Of a stretch of 64,000 nucleotides of DNA, positions 8,132-15,847 are shown in pieces. The notes beneath the pieces are model-generated. The model was not told the DNA's origin. It saw only the letters and a list, made by a program, of their open reading frames with translations, and did no database searches. This DNA is from Salinicoccus carnicancri Crm (GTDB taxonomy: Bacteria > Bacillota > Bacilli > Staphylococcales > Salinicoccaceae). Made by a program: the position numbers and the translations under genes. Positions within the stretch are counted from its first letter, which is position 1, and every line of letters starts with the position of its first letter. The DNA is taken from the NCBI RefSeq assembly GCF_000330705.1, contig NZ_ANAM01000008.1, positions 310,001 to 374,000 of the forward strand. Reading direction: 5' to 3'.

Positions 8132-9553
8132 CTATGTCAGCCGGTCATAGAACTGACCGGCTAGTTTTTTTGTGTTCTGGATCAGAATCCATACGGAAGT
8201 CGACATGTAATCCGCCCCCACAGTCAGACCCCCGAGTGCAAACATGCCTTCAAGCGTGCCGATATTCGGGCTGATGACATTGCGGCTTCTGTCCACCATT
8301 ATTCCACCGAATTCATTTCTTCCGATCAGCTGGTGATCATGGAGCGCACCGATCAGGCCGTTCATATCCTTCCAGATGTCCTTGACGGGCCCGGTAGCAT
8401 TTATGAGGGTATCAATCCGGTAGTTTTCACCTTCATCCGTCCGGATGGAAAACCTGTCTCCGGCAGCCACATTTTCCATACCGTCCACAATGACGAGTCT
8501 GCCCTCGTCGGCCCATTCGACCAGCTTTACCGCCGCCTCCTTTGGCATTGGAGAGTGGTTTTCATCAATCAGAGGATGGTATTCTTCCATGAACTTCCTT
8601 TTGTCCGTTCTTGACAGGTATTGGAACACATCACTGAAAACCGGGTTCAATGCCATGATCAGATAATGAAGACGCCCGACAGCTTCAGGGTGTTCCATAT
8701 CATATTTCAAATCCTGTATGGTGTCGCCTGTCCGTCTCGTAAGCAGGGAATGATCGACACCGTTCGCCTCCATCTCGCGCATAAACAGATGTTTCAACGA
8801 TGACAGCGGAATCTCGTCATCTTTCACAAGAGAACGGAGTGTTTTCGGTGTGAAATACTGCAGCCTGATATCAGCATGTGCACCTCTTACCGATGGCATT
8901 TCCCCGCTTCTGGAAAAAATGAATACTCTCTCTTTTTTATTCTCGAGCAGAAGATAACGCGCACAATCGATTGCAGACAGACCGGAACCGATGATTCCGA
9001 TCTCCCCTTCCAGGTTATCCAGTACTTCTTCCACCGGATAAGGGTCCTGTATATACCCCTCTTCTCCCTCAAGGCTGTATGGATCACTGTACCTGAGACT
9101 CCCCATGGTCAAAAAAACAAAATCATAGACTTTGTCCATGCCGTCTGCCGTCAGTTTGAACTGTCCTGTTTCTGAATCAAACCGGACATCTTCCACCATA
9201 CCGGGAATGAAATGGACATTTTCATGTTCCCTCACAAGAGACTCCATCTTATCCCTCGTATACTCGCCGAACTGCTCCCGGCTGGTGTACCTGGCCGCCG
9301 GGTAATCATTTGATTCCAGCCATTGCATATAGTCGCTGCCGTCGTCTTCCAGGTACATTTCCCCGGATGGGATATTGATGAGCAGATGGCTGCTGTCCCT
9401 CTGGTATGCCGGACCTTTTCCCGCAAGAACTTCATTGTCATACATATCCAGTTGTATGTTTGGTGTGTATCTGTCATCGTTCACGATATGATTGACGGTT
9501 GATATCCCGGTTACTCCGCAGCCGATGACTGCCGCCTTTACTGATCTGACCAT
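8132..9553 (-). CDS. FAD/NAD(P)-binding oxidoreductase (NAD_binding_9 type)
   Basis: Predicted flavoprotein of 473 residues with an N-terminal dinucleotide fold (AAVIGCGVTGIST near residue 8), the characteristic GKGPAYQRDSSHLLINIP segment near 49 and a second glycine motif IGIIGSGLSAIDCA near 190. Near the C-terminus GGIMVDRSRNV and ALGGLTVGAD are typical of the FAD-dependent, HpaO/YdhS-like group. GGAGGAGAG precedes the start. Its substrate is unknown; related proteins are described only as uncharacterised monooxygenase-like enzymes. The 3' end of the gene contains the plus-strand terminator of the proline dehydrogenase gene. Confidence 0.75.
   Translation of the reverse strand: MVRSVKAAVIGCGVTGISTVNHIVNDDRYTPNIQLDMYDNEVLAGKGPAYQRDSSHLLINIPSGEMYLEDDGSDYMQWLESNDYPAARYTSREQFGEYTRDKMESLVREHENVHFIPGMVEDVRFDSETGQFKLTADGMDKVYDFVFLTMGSLRYSDPYSLEGEEGYIQDPYPVEEVLDNLEGEIGIIGSGLSAIDCARYLLLENKKERVFIFSRSGEMPSVRGAHADIRLQYFTPKTLRSLVKDDEIPLSSLKHLFMREMEANGVDHSLLTRRTGDTIQDLKYDMEHPEAVGRLHYLIMALNPVFSDVFQYLSRTDKRKFMEEYHPLIDENHSPMPKEAAVKLVEWADEGRLVIVDGMENVAAGDRFSIRTDEGENYRIDTLINATGPVKDIWKDMNGLIGALHDHQLIGRNEFGGIMVDRSRNVISPNIGTLEGMFALGGLTVGADYMSTSVWILIQNTKKLAGQFYDRLT
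8139..8172 (+). terminator. Terminator of proline dehydrogenase gene, inside the neighbour's coding end
   Basis: GCCGGTCA/TGACCGGC stem followed by CTAGTTTTTTT on the plus strand. It lies within the last codons of the convergent FAD gene, whose stop is at 8132. Confidence 0.8.
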
Positions 9554-9651
9554 TTTTCAATTCTCTCCTCCGGTAGTCTGTTATGTTACCATTATATATA
9601 GGATTTTATAAATTTGCATAAATGAATCTTGAATCGGACGGAGGCGGACCA

Positions 9652-10017
9652 TTGAAACGATATTCATACATAGCATCGGGAGCAATGATCGGTGCAGTAC
9701 TCAGACTCACCATTTCCCTTGTGTCAGCATATGCCGGCCTGCCGTTCTTCACCGGCACGTTCATAGTCAATATGCTCGGTGCCTTTGCCGCCGGCTACAT
9801 CATGTACAGGATCATTGAAACAGGCGACCGCGGAAAAGACTTTTTCATCACCGGTCTGCTGGGAAGCTTCACCACTTTCTCGATGCTCTCATATGAGCAG
9901 TATATGCTGCTCAGCATCGGGGATTATGTCATGTTTACAGTCTATATCGCAATCAACCTCATGAGCGGCCTCATCCTTGCCGCATTGGGCTTTCAGATTG
10001 CAGGAAGGAGGAGCTAG
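9652..10017 (+). CDS. crcB1: Fluoride ion channel/exporter subunit 1
   Basis: Small four-helix membrane protein of the Fluc/CrcB family that lets fluoride leave the cell. From the TTG at 9652 it is about 121 residues, starting MKRYSYIASGAMIGAVLR, a typical CrcB N-terminus; GGAGG at 9640-9644 sits seven bases before. The ATG at 9622 has no ribosome site and would add ten untypical residues. Family motifs are GAVLRL, FIVNMLGAFAAGYI and GLLGSFTTFSM. The next crcB gene starts immediately after its TAG, so the two probably form a heterodimer. Confidence 0.88.
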   Translation: MKRYSYIASGAMIGAVLRLTISLVSAYAGLPFFTGTFIVNMLGAFAAGYIMYRIIETGDRGKDFFITGLLGSFTTFSMLSYEQYMLLSIGDYVMFTVYIAINLMSGLILAALGFQIAGRRS

Positions 10018-10377
10018 ATGACCCTCTTTGTACTGGCTCTGGGAGCAGCGCTTGGTGCTGTGCTGCGTGCTGCCATCCTTGACCTGAAAATATTCAGACG
10101 GTTCGCCATCCCTTATGGAACCATCACGGTGAATATAGCCGGTTCGTTCCTGATGGGACTCTGTGTACCTGTTCTTCAATCATCCGGCGTGCTCTATACC
10201 GGAATAATATTCGGTTTCCTGGGCGGTTTCACGACATATTCCACATTCAGTCTGGACCAGCTTTCGCTGCTTGGAGAAAAAAGGTACAGGGAACTGCTCA
10301 GATACAGTTTCATTACAATATTTTTCAGCATGGTTGCTCTGGCGGCAGGTCTCATCACCGGAGTCTCCCTGTCATAA
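10018..10377 (+). CDS. crcB2: Fluoride ion channel/exporter subunit 2
   Basis: Second CrcB/Fluc protein, 119 residues. It begins MTLFVLALGAALGAVLRA and has the family motifs TVNIAGSFLMG near residue 40 and GFLGGFTTYSTFS near residue 63, with four predicted helices. The ATG abuts the stop codon of crcB1, so translation is coupled. Paired crcB genes are common in Firmicutes and usually yield an antiparallel heterodimeric channel. No fluoride riboswitch could be recognised upstream of the pair. Confidence 0.9.
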   Translation: MTLFVLALGAALGAVLRAAILDLKIFRRFAIPYGTITVNIAGSFLMGLCVPVLQSSGVLYTGIIFGFLGGFTTYSTFSLDQLSLLGEKRYRELLRYSFITIFFSMVALAAGLITGVSLS

Positions 10378-10413
10378 AAAATGCGGATTCCCGAAAAGGG
10401 AACCCGCATTTTT
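10377..10413. terminator. Bidirectional terminator between crcB2 and gabD
   Basis: AAAAATGCGG-TTCCC arms close to a stem ATGCGGATTCCC/GGGAACCCGCAT with A-run before and T-run after, so it can end both convergent genes. Confidence 0.88.
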
Positions 10414-10416
10414 CCA

Positions 10417-11796
10417 TTATATTTTCATGGAAGTGATCTTCGTCTCAAGATACGGTTCTATGCCTTCCAGGCCGCCTTCACGTCCGATGCCACTTTCTTT
10501 CAGACCGCCGAATGGAATGTGTGCAGCACTGGGCTTGCCGTTGTTCCATCCCAGAACCCCGAAATTCAATCCTTCCTGGAGCCTGATGCCGTCACGGTAG
10601 CTTTCAGTGAAGAAATACGCTGCCAGACCATATTCAGTGTCATTCGCCTTTTCAATCGCCTCATCAAGATTGCTGAAGGTCTGTATGGGAGCGACCGGAC
10701 CGAACGTCTCTTCATTCATGATGATCATCTCATCTGTTGCGTCCGTGATTACAGTCGGTTCGATGAAATAACCTTCAGAATTGTTCCCGTTACCGCCGGC
10801 AGTGATGGTACCGCCTTTTTGCCTCGCATCATTGATATGTTCCATCACTTTATCATAACCGTCTTTGTTGATCATCGGCCCGACCTGGACACCCTCATCC
10901 ATACCGTTGCCCATTTTGAGTTTTTTTACCTTCTCACTGAATTTTTCACTGAATGCGTCAGCGATGTCCTCATGCACATAAAATCTGTTGGCACACACGC
11001 ATGTCTGCCCGGAATTCCTGAATTTCGTCGCAATGGCATGATCCACAGCGGTTTCAAGGTCCGCATCCTTATGCACCACAAGAGGTGCGTGTCCTCCGAG
11101 TTCCATCGTGATGTTCTTGACGGTTGAAGCGGCGCCTTCCATCAGCTTCTTCCCCACTGCAGTAGAGCCTGTAAATGTCAGTTTCATCACTTTATCGGAC
11201 TGTGAAAATACTTCCCCCGCATCTTTGCCAGAAGCATTCACATACTGGATGACGCCCGCCTCAAATCCTGCGTCCTTGGCAAGATCGAGGAATCTCATCG
11301 CAGACAGCGGAGTTTCCCGTGCCGGTTTCACCAGAAATGTGCATCCCGCTGCAACAGCAGGTGCCGCTTTTCTGGCCATCATGGCGACAGGGAAATTCCA
11401 GGGCGTGATTGCAGCCACGACACCGATCGGCTGTTTGGTCACAACCAGCCTCACGTCGTCTTCATGCGGCGGAATCGTACGCCCGTACACACGCTTGCCT
11501 TCTTCTGCATAATAGTCGATGTAGCTGCACGCATACTCCACTTCTCCAAGCGACTCGGCCAGCGGTTTGCCGTTCTCTTTTGTGATGAGTTGCGCAATTT
11601 CATCTTTATTTTCACGGATCAGTTTGGCCCATTCACTCAGGAGGGCGCTTCTGTCATGTGCATTTTTCTTTTTATACTTTTTAAAAGCCTGATGTGCCGT
11701 TTCAATTTTCGCTTCAATATCTTCTCTCGAATCTTTTTTAATGCTTCTGATTTCTTCCCCGGTTGCAGGGTTCATAACTGCTATCTCTTCAGACAT
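10417..11796 (-). CDS. gabD: NAD(P)-dependent succinate-semialdehyde dehydrogenase
   Basis: Aldehyde dehydrogenase, 459 residues, oxidising succinate semialdehyde to succinate in the best-matching subfamily. Visible motifs are AITPWNFPVAMMARKAAPA (near residue 130), the coenzyme loop FTGSTAVGKKL (near 210), the general-base glutamate in TMELGGHAPL (near 232) and the catalytic cysteine in SGQTCVCANRFY (near 265). The end EYGLAAYFFT and FGGLKESGIGREGG are typical of SSADH. AGGAGG precedes the start. No gabT or gabP is adjacent, so a role in another semialdehyde route is possible. Confidence 0.85.
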   Translation of the reverse strand: MSEEIAVMNPATGEEIRSIKKDSREDIEAKIETAHQAFKKYKKKNAHDRSALLSEWAKLIRENKDEIAQLITKENGKPLAESLGEVEYACSYIDYYAEEGKRVYGRTIPPHEDDVRLVVTKQPIGVVAAITPWNFPVAMMARKAAPAVAAGCTFLVKPARETPLSAMRFLDLAKDAGFEAGVIQYVNASGKDAGEVFSQSDKVMKLTFTGSTAVGKKLMEGAASTVKNITMELGGHAPLVVHKDADLETAVDHAIATKFRNSGQTCVCANRFYVHEDIADAFSEKFSEKVKKLKMGNGMDEGVQVGPMINKDGYDKVMEHINDARQKGGTITAGGNGNNSEGYFIEPTVITDATDEMIIMNEETFGPVAPIQTFSNLDEAIEKANDTEYGLAAYFFTESYRDGIRLQEGLNFGVLGWNNGKPSAAHIPFGGLKESGIGREGGLEGIEPYLETKITSMKI

Positions 11797-11831
11797 CCCT
11801 GTTCCTCCTTAGAAATATATGATTTTGCAAT

Positions 11832-11865
11832 AAAAAAAGTCCTATCTAGAGTATAGGACTTTTAA
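11832..11865 (-). terminator. Terminator of the NERD gene
   Basis: On the minus strand AAAAGTCCTATACTC/TATAGGACTTTTTTT-type stem (11835-11863) is followed by a T run. It lies downstream of the NERD gene and upstream of gabD. Confidence 0.8.
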
Positions 11866-11887
11866 AGCATTAAAACAAAATATACGA

Positions 11888-12796
11888 TTAAGGGTTCAGG
11901 CTGAATATTTCTTCAGCAATCTCATCCAGTTCTTTGACAGTATACTGGAACCTGCCGTGGAATACATATTTCAGGAAGAAGTTCTCGAGCTCTTCTTCGC
12001 CTACGAGGACCTTGGTTGAAGGGTCCGCCGAATAGTTCGTGATGGAATAATTGCCATTGTCAATCGGGTTGAAGTAGATCATCGGCACGACATCGTATTG
12101 AAGCTTCAAAATATTTTTAAGTTTCTCGGCAGAAAGCCTGGTTTCCTCTATAGTATGATTGTAATGGTTCACGGAAACATTACGGTCATCCGCTTTTTCG
12201 AATATCAGTGTCTGTTCTTTTGCCTTATCGAGATCCAGCAGATCAAAGAAAGATTCGACGTAAGGAAGACTGTTGAAGTTTTCCTCATTCACACCATGCA
12301 GGATGTGCCCACCCCAGTATTTTGAATCGATCATATAGATGCCCGTCCGTGTCAGGACAAGATGGTCGATCTTGCGTGTGTTCGTATAGTTCCTGGAAGG
12401 AAGATATACGTTTGAGAGGATATACATATCCGATTCCCTGATCTTTTCATCCCGTACAAGACGCTCCTTGAGCTGGATGAGGGAGAGGTCTGTGAGATAC
12501 TCTCCCTTATCCACTGTAAACTGGCGCAGGCTCGAGAGTTTATTGTTCAGTAAAGTTGTATCATTATGATATTTTTCATTTAAAGTGGAAACCTCTTTTT
12601 TATGACTGAGGCGTTCCTCTTCCTGATCGGATTCATATTTCTCTATCAATCCCTGCTTCTCCTTGCTATACTCTTCAGTAAGTGCATTGACTTTGTTCCT
12701 GTTCTTGAAGAAATAAACAAGGAATGCCACTGCAACAATCAGTAGAACTGCAGCAACCGCGATAAATATCGGATTAGTGAAAATTTCAGTATTCAT
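11888..12796 (-). CDS. Membrane-anchored NERD-domain protein
   Basis: About 302 residues. An N-terminal membrane helix (IFIAVAAVLLIVAVAFLVYFF) is followed by a charged coiled coil (roughly residues 35-85, EEYSKEKQGLIEKYESDQEE). Next comes a nuclease-related domain containing IDHLVLTRTGIYMIDSKYWG near 155-175, where the ID...D.K residues correspond to the NERD core. Family members are usually of unknown function and may act on DNA. The start is uncertain: ATG 12796 lacks an ideally spaced ribosome site; an in-frame TTG at 12820 would add eight residues. It stands alone, ended by its own terminator. Confidence 0.72.
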   Translation of the reverse strand: MNTEIFTNPIFIAVAAVLLIVAVAFLVYFFKNRNKVNALTEEYSKEKQGLIEKYESDQEEERLSHKKEVSTLNEKYHNDTTLLNNKLSSLRQFTVDKGEYLTDLSLIQLKERLVRDEKIRESDMYILSNVYLPSRNYTNTRKIDHLVLTRTGIYMIDSKYWGGHILHGVNEENFNSLPYVESFFDLLDLDKAKEQTLIFEKADDRNVSVNHYNHTIEETRLSAEKLKNILKLQYDVVPMIYFNPIDNGNYSITNYSADPSTKVLVGEEELENFFLKYVFHGRFQYTVKELDEIAEEIFSLNP

Positions 12797-12891
12797 AGTC
12801 GAGTTTTCAATTCCTTCCAAATAATGATTTCATGCCCTCTTCAGGGCTTTGTCCATTATAACAAAATTATTAATATATAAGTGAGGTAAAC

Positions 12892-13209
12892 ATGCGATTT
12901 TTTATAAATTATAAGTATTTCCCGCCGATGATCAATGATGTGTTCGTCAATTTCGATCCAGTATCAATCATAGTCGCAGAAAACTACCAGAATGACGAGT
13001 ATATATTCGAAGCACTCTCCCTGTATGATGAGTTCCCGTTCATAAACAGCAGGTCCCAGATGGAAACACATGTGAAGACCATCATGCTGGAGAGTTTCAG
13101 TGTCTTTCCGAACAAACCCAGCTATGAAGGTGAGCAGTATCCCATCGATGATGAAATGATCGGACAGCTCTGGAATATCAAACAGAAATGGATGAGGATG
13201 CAGCCTTAA
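12892..13209 (+). CDS. Hypothetical protein, 105 residues
   Basis: Not recognised. A soluble acidic protein beginning MRFFINYKYFPPMINDVFVN with no signal peptide or membrane segment. A GTGAGG ribosome site lies upstream (GAGGTAAAC before the ATG). Codon use resembles the neighbouring core genes, so it is probably real. It is divergent from the NERD gene and lies before the small lipoprotein. It has no cysteine and few distinguishing motifs; ends in WMRMQP. Confidence 0.6.
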   Translation: MRFFINYKYFPPMINDVFVNFDPVSIIVAENYQNDEYIFEALSLYDEFPFINSRSQMETHVKTIMLESFSVFPNKPSYEGEQYPIDDEMIGQLWNIKQKWMRMQP

Positions 13210-13262
13210 ATATGTCTTTTATGTAAAGATTTCCAGGTTATTTTATTTACTTCCTCAATTAT

Positions 13263-13287
13263 GTTTCAGGCCCAATCAGCCGGGTAC
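13263..13287 (+). promoter_or_regulatory. Candidate SigB-type promoter
   Basis: GTTTCA (13263-13268) and GGGTAC (13282-13287) are separated by 13 bases, close to the Firmicute SigB consensus GTTTAA-N12-14-GGGTAT. It lies about 95 bases upstream of the small lipoprotein ATG. No good SigA promoter was seen there. Confidence 0.5.
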
Positions 13288-13382
13288 TGTCCAATTGGCC
13301 GGCCGGTTACATAGATAAACGGCAGGCATGATCCAGACCTGAGCCAACAGCGCATAAAACAAAAACCAGGAGGATTACTATT

Positions 13383-13535
13383 ATGGAACTCAGAAAGTAT
13401 CTCATGGCAGGCGGACTCGCGTCAGTACTCGTACTTGGTGCATGCGGTGGCGGATCCACTGAAGAAGAGTCGGACGAGGAAGAAACAACCGAAGATGACG
13501 GCGGAGGCATGGAAGAAGAATCTTCTGAGGAGTAA
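13383..13535 (+). CDS. Very small acidic lipoprotein, 50 residues
   Basis: Starts MELRKYLMAGGLASVLVLG and reaches a clear lipobox LGAC (cysteine at 21), followed by about 29 residues that are nearly all Gly, Ser, Thr, Glu and Asp (CGGGSTEEESDEEE). After lipidation the mature product would be an acidic tail of roughly 30 residues on the outer face of the membrane. AGGAGG precedes the ATG by nine bases and a terminator follows. It resembles the N-terminal part of the larger lipoprotein at 26.1 kb (KKYLLSGVLSTALLLGACGG). Function unknown. Confidence 0.75.
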   Translation: MELRKYLMAGGLASVLVLGACGGGSTEEESDEEETTEDDGGGMEEESSEE

Positions 13536-13556
13536 TATGATTCTGCAGCAGTTTTA

Positions 13557-13586
13557 AGACCCCGGAGTAATTCCCGGGGTCTTTCT
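13557..13586. terminator. Terminator after the small lipoprotein and metK
   Basis: AGACCCCGG/CCGGGGTCT stem with T-rich tail on the plus strand, only four bases from the metK stop, so it may serve both convergent genes. Confidence 0.85.
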
Positions 13587-14780
13587 TTAATTCACTTCCA
13601 CTTTTTTCAATTCTTTCTGCAGCTGCTCCACTTTATCCGTCGCTTCCCACGGGCACTCTTCTGCATTTCTTCCGAAATGACCGTAGCTTGCCGTATTTTT
13701 GTAAATCGGTCTTCTGAGATTGAGCATTTCGATGATGCCGTCCGGTGACAGATTGAAAAGTTTGCGGATGGCACCTGTAATTTCCTCTTCAGAGTGTTCG
13801 GATGTACCAAAAGTGTCGACCGAAATGGAAACAGGCTGGCTCACCCCGATTGCGTAGGCAAGCTGGATCTCACATTTTTCCGCCACTTTCGCAGCGACGA
13901 TGTTCTTGGCGATGTACCTTGATGCGTATGCCGCCGAACGGTCCACTTTGGTCGGGTCCTTGCCGCTGAAAGCACCGCCCCCGTGCCTTGCATAGCCTCC
14001 GTAGGTGTCAACAATGATCTTCCTGCCAGTCAGTCCCGCATCTCCCTGGGGGCCGCCGATGACAAAACGGCCGGTCGGATTGATGATATACTTTGTTTCT
14101 TCATCCAGCAGTTCAGATGGAACGACTGCACCGATTACATGAGTGCGGATGTCATCATAGATGCGCTCCACAGGGATATCATCGTGGTGCTGGGTGGAAA
14201 TAACAATCGTGTCCACCCTTTTCACCTGATCATTCTCATCATACTCCACAGTAACCTGCGTTTTTCCGTCAGGTCTCAGATAATCGAGAACATTCTCTTT
14301 CCTGACATCAGTCAGACGCTTCGACAGTTTGTGTGCGAGGGATATAGGCAGAGGCATAAGTTCATCTGTTTCACTGCACGCATATCCGAACATCAGGCCC
14401 TGATCCCCCGCACCCGTGGATATTACACCACTGTCACGCGTTTCAATCGCATTATCCACACCCTGTGCGATGTCCTGCGACTGCTCATCAATCCCGGTCA
14501 ATACCGACATGGTCTTGTAGTCATAGCCGTACTTTGCACGGGTGTAGCCGATACCTTTAACAGTTTCCCGTACTATTTTGGGGATGTCGACGTATGTCTC
14601 AGTACTGATTTCCCCCACTATCATCGCCATACCCGTGTTCACAACCGTCTCACAGGCAACCCTGGCATTGGCATCCCCTTTTAATATTTCGTCCAGAATC
14701 GCGTCAGATATCTGATCCGCGATTTTATCAGGATGCCCTTCCGTCACAGATTCAGAAGTGAAAAGCCTGCGCTCTGCCAT
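13587..14780 (-). CDS. metK: S-adenosylmethionine synthetase
   Basis: Makes S-adenosylmethionine from methionine and ATP; 397 residues, full length. Characteristic motifs are [13 protein letters not shown] near residue 11, the [12 protein letters not shown] hexapeptide region near 120 and the phosphate-binding [16 protein letters not shown] near 265. It is transcribed from a promoter about 210 bases upstream and passes a SAM-I riboswitch, giving feedback control by its own product. pckA lies beyond on the opposite strand, the usual Firmicute arrangement. Identification is secure. Confidence 0.98.
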   Translation of the reverse strand: MAERRLFTSESVTEGHPDKIADQISDAILDEILKGDANARVACETVVNTGMAMIVGEISTETYVDIPKIVRETVKGIGYTRAKYGYDYKTMSVLTGIDEQSQDIAQGVDNAIETRDSGVISTGAGDQGLMFGYACSETDELMPLPISLAHKLSKRLTDVRKENVLDYLRPDGKTQVTVEYDENDQVKRVDTIVISTQHHDDIPVERIYDDIRTHVIGAVVPSELLDEETKYIINPTGRFVIGGPQGDAGLTGRKIIVDTYGGYARHGGGAFSGKDPTKVDRSAAYASRYIAKNIVAAKVAEKCEIQLAYAIGVSQPVSISVDTFGTSEHSEEEITGAIRKLFNLSPDGIIEMLNLRRPIYKNTASYGHFGRNAEECPWEATDKVEQLQKELKKVEVN

Positions 14781-14830
14781 CTATAAAACTCCTTTGATTA
14801 GTTTATTAGCTATCTCTCAGTAAAATAATA

Positions 14831-14982
14831 AAGCCTTTTCCATAAGACAGGAAAAGGCTTCGCTCTTCCCCTTATCGATCAGAATAAATTCTGCATCCTT
14901 TAGCACCTTTCTTTATAGAAAAGAGGTTGCTGGGCTTCCCAGGGTATGTTCCCTCCACCGGCTCTTGATAAGAGATAACTTA
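14831..14982 (-). ncRNA. SAM-I (S-box) riboswitch with terminator, controlling metK
   Basis: On the minus strand the S-box core reads CTTATCAAGAGCCGGTGGAG near 14951-14971, then GAAGCCCAGCAACC and GGTGCTAA, the invariant S-box segments. It ends in a terminator stem GCCTTTTCC/GGAAAAGGC at 14832-14859. SAM binding would form the terminator and turn metK off. Confidence 0.96.
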
Positions 14983-14988
14983 ATCTAT

Positions 14989-15017
14989 AATATACTAGAG
15001 CTTGGATTGAAATTCAA
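14989..15017 (-). promoter_or_regulatory. SigA-type promoter of the metK riboswitch transcript
   Basis: Minus-strand TTGAAT (15012-15017), 17-base spacer, TATATT (14989-14994), immediately before the S-box aptamer. Confidence 0.75.
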
Positions 15018-15125
15018 GTAACACTATGTGAAATGACGGGTATAATGTTGCTTCAACCTGATTACAAAACTTTACATCAATCAGTAACCAAGATGTTTAC
15101 TGTGTATATGATTGTATATTTAAAA

Positions 15126-15329
15126 TTAAAATCCACATTTCACTTGTACTGCTTCCTTTTCCTGTTCTAAATTATCAACAGCATATGACGCTTCTTCAGA
15201 GATGAATTCGTCTCCATAATCTGATACCAGTTGACAGTAAATGACTGCGTTTGACGTATCCATCATTTTCCGATAAGCCTTTGCCGACTCCAGAGCATTA
15301 TGTTCCCAGTCACACTCAATGAAATTTTC
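15126..15329 (-). pseudogene. Remnant of an Ltp-type host-surface lipoprotein gene
   Basis: An open minus-strand frame of 67 codons without an upstream start (preceded by an in-frame TAG) encodes DWEHNALESAKAYRKM, then VIYCQLVSDYGDEF and EEASYAVDNL. These match the repeat unit of Ltp-family lipoproteins (PF07553), whose members end each repeat with 'YAVDNL'. The signal peptide, lipobox and other repeats are missing. It is therefore the decayed 3' end of such a gene. Related proteins occur on chromosomes and temperate phages of low-GC Gram-positives. Confidence 0.7.
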
Positions 15330-15579
15330 CTATTGTTACTCTACAAGGGTTAGTACAAATCCTTTTAAATCAACGTTTTTAAACTTTATTCCTCTAAAAA
15401 ATCTTCTCGCTACCGAATTTTCTAACACTCCATTAATCGGTCTAAGTTTTGATTAAATGATTACATACACACATATCATATCTTTATAAAACCCCTTCTT
15501 TGGCATGATCTTATCAAACATCCTAATCACATACCTGGAAACCAGTGTAGTCAATACCTCTATAATGTCTATTTAGGGG
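15330..15579 (-). pseudogene. Unidentified decayed coding fragments
   Basis: Two short minus-strand frames look coding but have no start. The frame ending at 15336 reads RPINGVLENSVARRFFRG and continues to LTLVE (36 codons). The frame ending at 15453 reads RYVIRMFDKIMPKKGFYKDM (39 codons). They are separated by frameshifts and stops. I could not assign either to a family. They may be the upstream part of whatever gene the degenerate S-box once controlled. Confidence 0.35.
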
Positions 15580-15702
15580 CCACTCTAATCAATCAAAGTT
15601 TTAAGAGCGCCGATTGTGAAAATCCTACCAACTGATTCATGCAACATTTGAATGGATGCGATTCAATCGGAATATTCACTCTTACGTTTCTTGATAAAAA
15701 GT
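15580..15702 (-). other. Degenerate second SAM-I riboswitch (relic)
   Basis: Minus-strand sequence keeps the order of S-box landmarks in mutated form: TTATCAAGA at the P1 5' side (15689-15697), GAGTGAATATTCCGATTGAA in place of the GAGGGAAC...GAAGCCC segment, a GGTAGGAT-like block, and TGATTGATTAGAGTGG as the P1 3' side. The promoter DNA before it (about 15703-15750) also resembles the metK promoter, including an intact TATATT (15714-15720 region). This looks like a duplicate of the metK-type leader now decaying. Confidence 0.5.
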
Positions 15703-15753
15703 AACTTTACATTTAATATAATAGAACCTGGACTCGATTCGAACCAATATTAT

Positions 15754-15783
15754 TTGATTTAATATGTCACATCATTTTATAAT
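15754..15783 (+). promoter_or_regulatory. Candidate promoter of pckA
   Basis: TTGATT (15754-15759), 18-base spacer, TATAAT (15778-15783). A second possible -10, TATACT, is at 15788-15793. No clear cre site was seen here. Confidence 0.5.
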
Positions 15784-15847
15784 GTGTTATACTATTTCCT
15801 GAAAGGGTCATACACATCCAAATTCGCATAAAAATGGAGGCATACAT

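Noticed and set aside
9554-9651. Possible fluoride riboswitch before the crcB pair
   Set aside because: The conserved crcB-motif elements could not be found in the short upstream region.
10381-11127. A 248-codon open frame antisense to gabD
   Set aside because: Shadow of the aldehyde dehydrogenase gene; its start is inside the terminator region and it lacks family features.
13983-14684. A 233-codon open frame antisense to metK
   Set aside because: It lies wholly opposite a well-identified core gene, has no ribosome site and no recognisable family; it is a codon-composition shadow.
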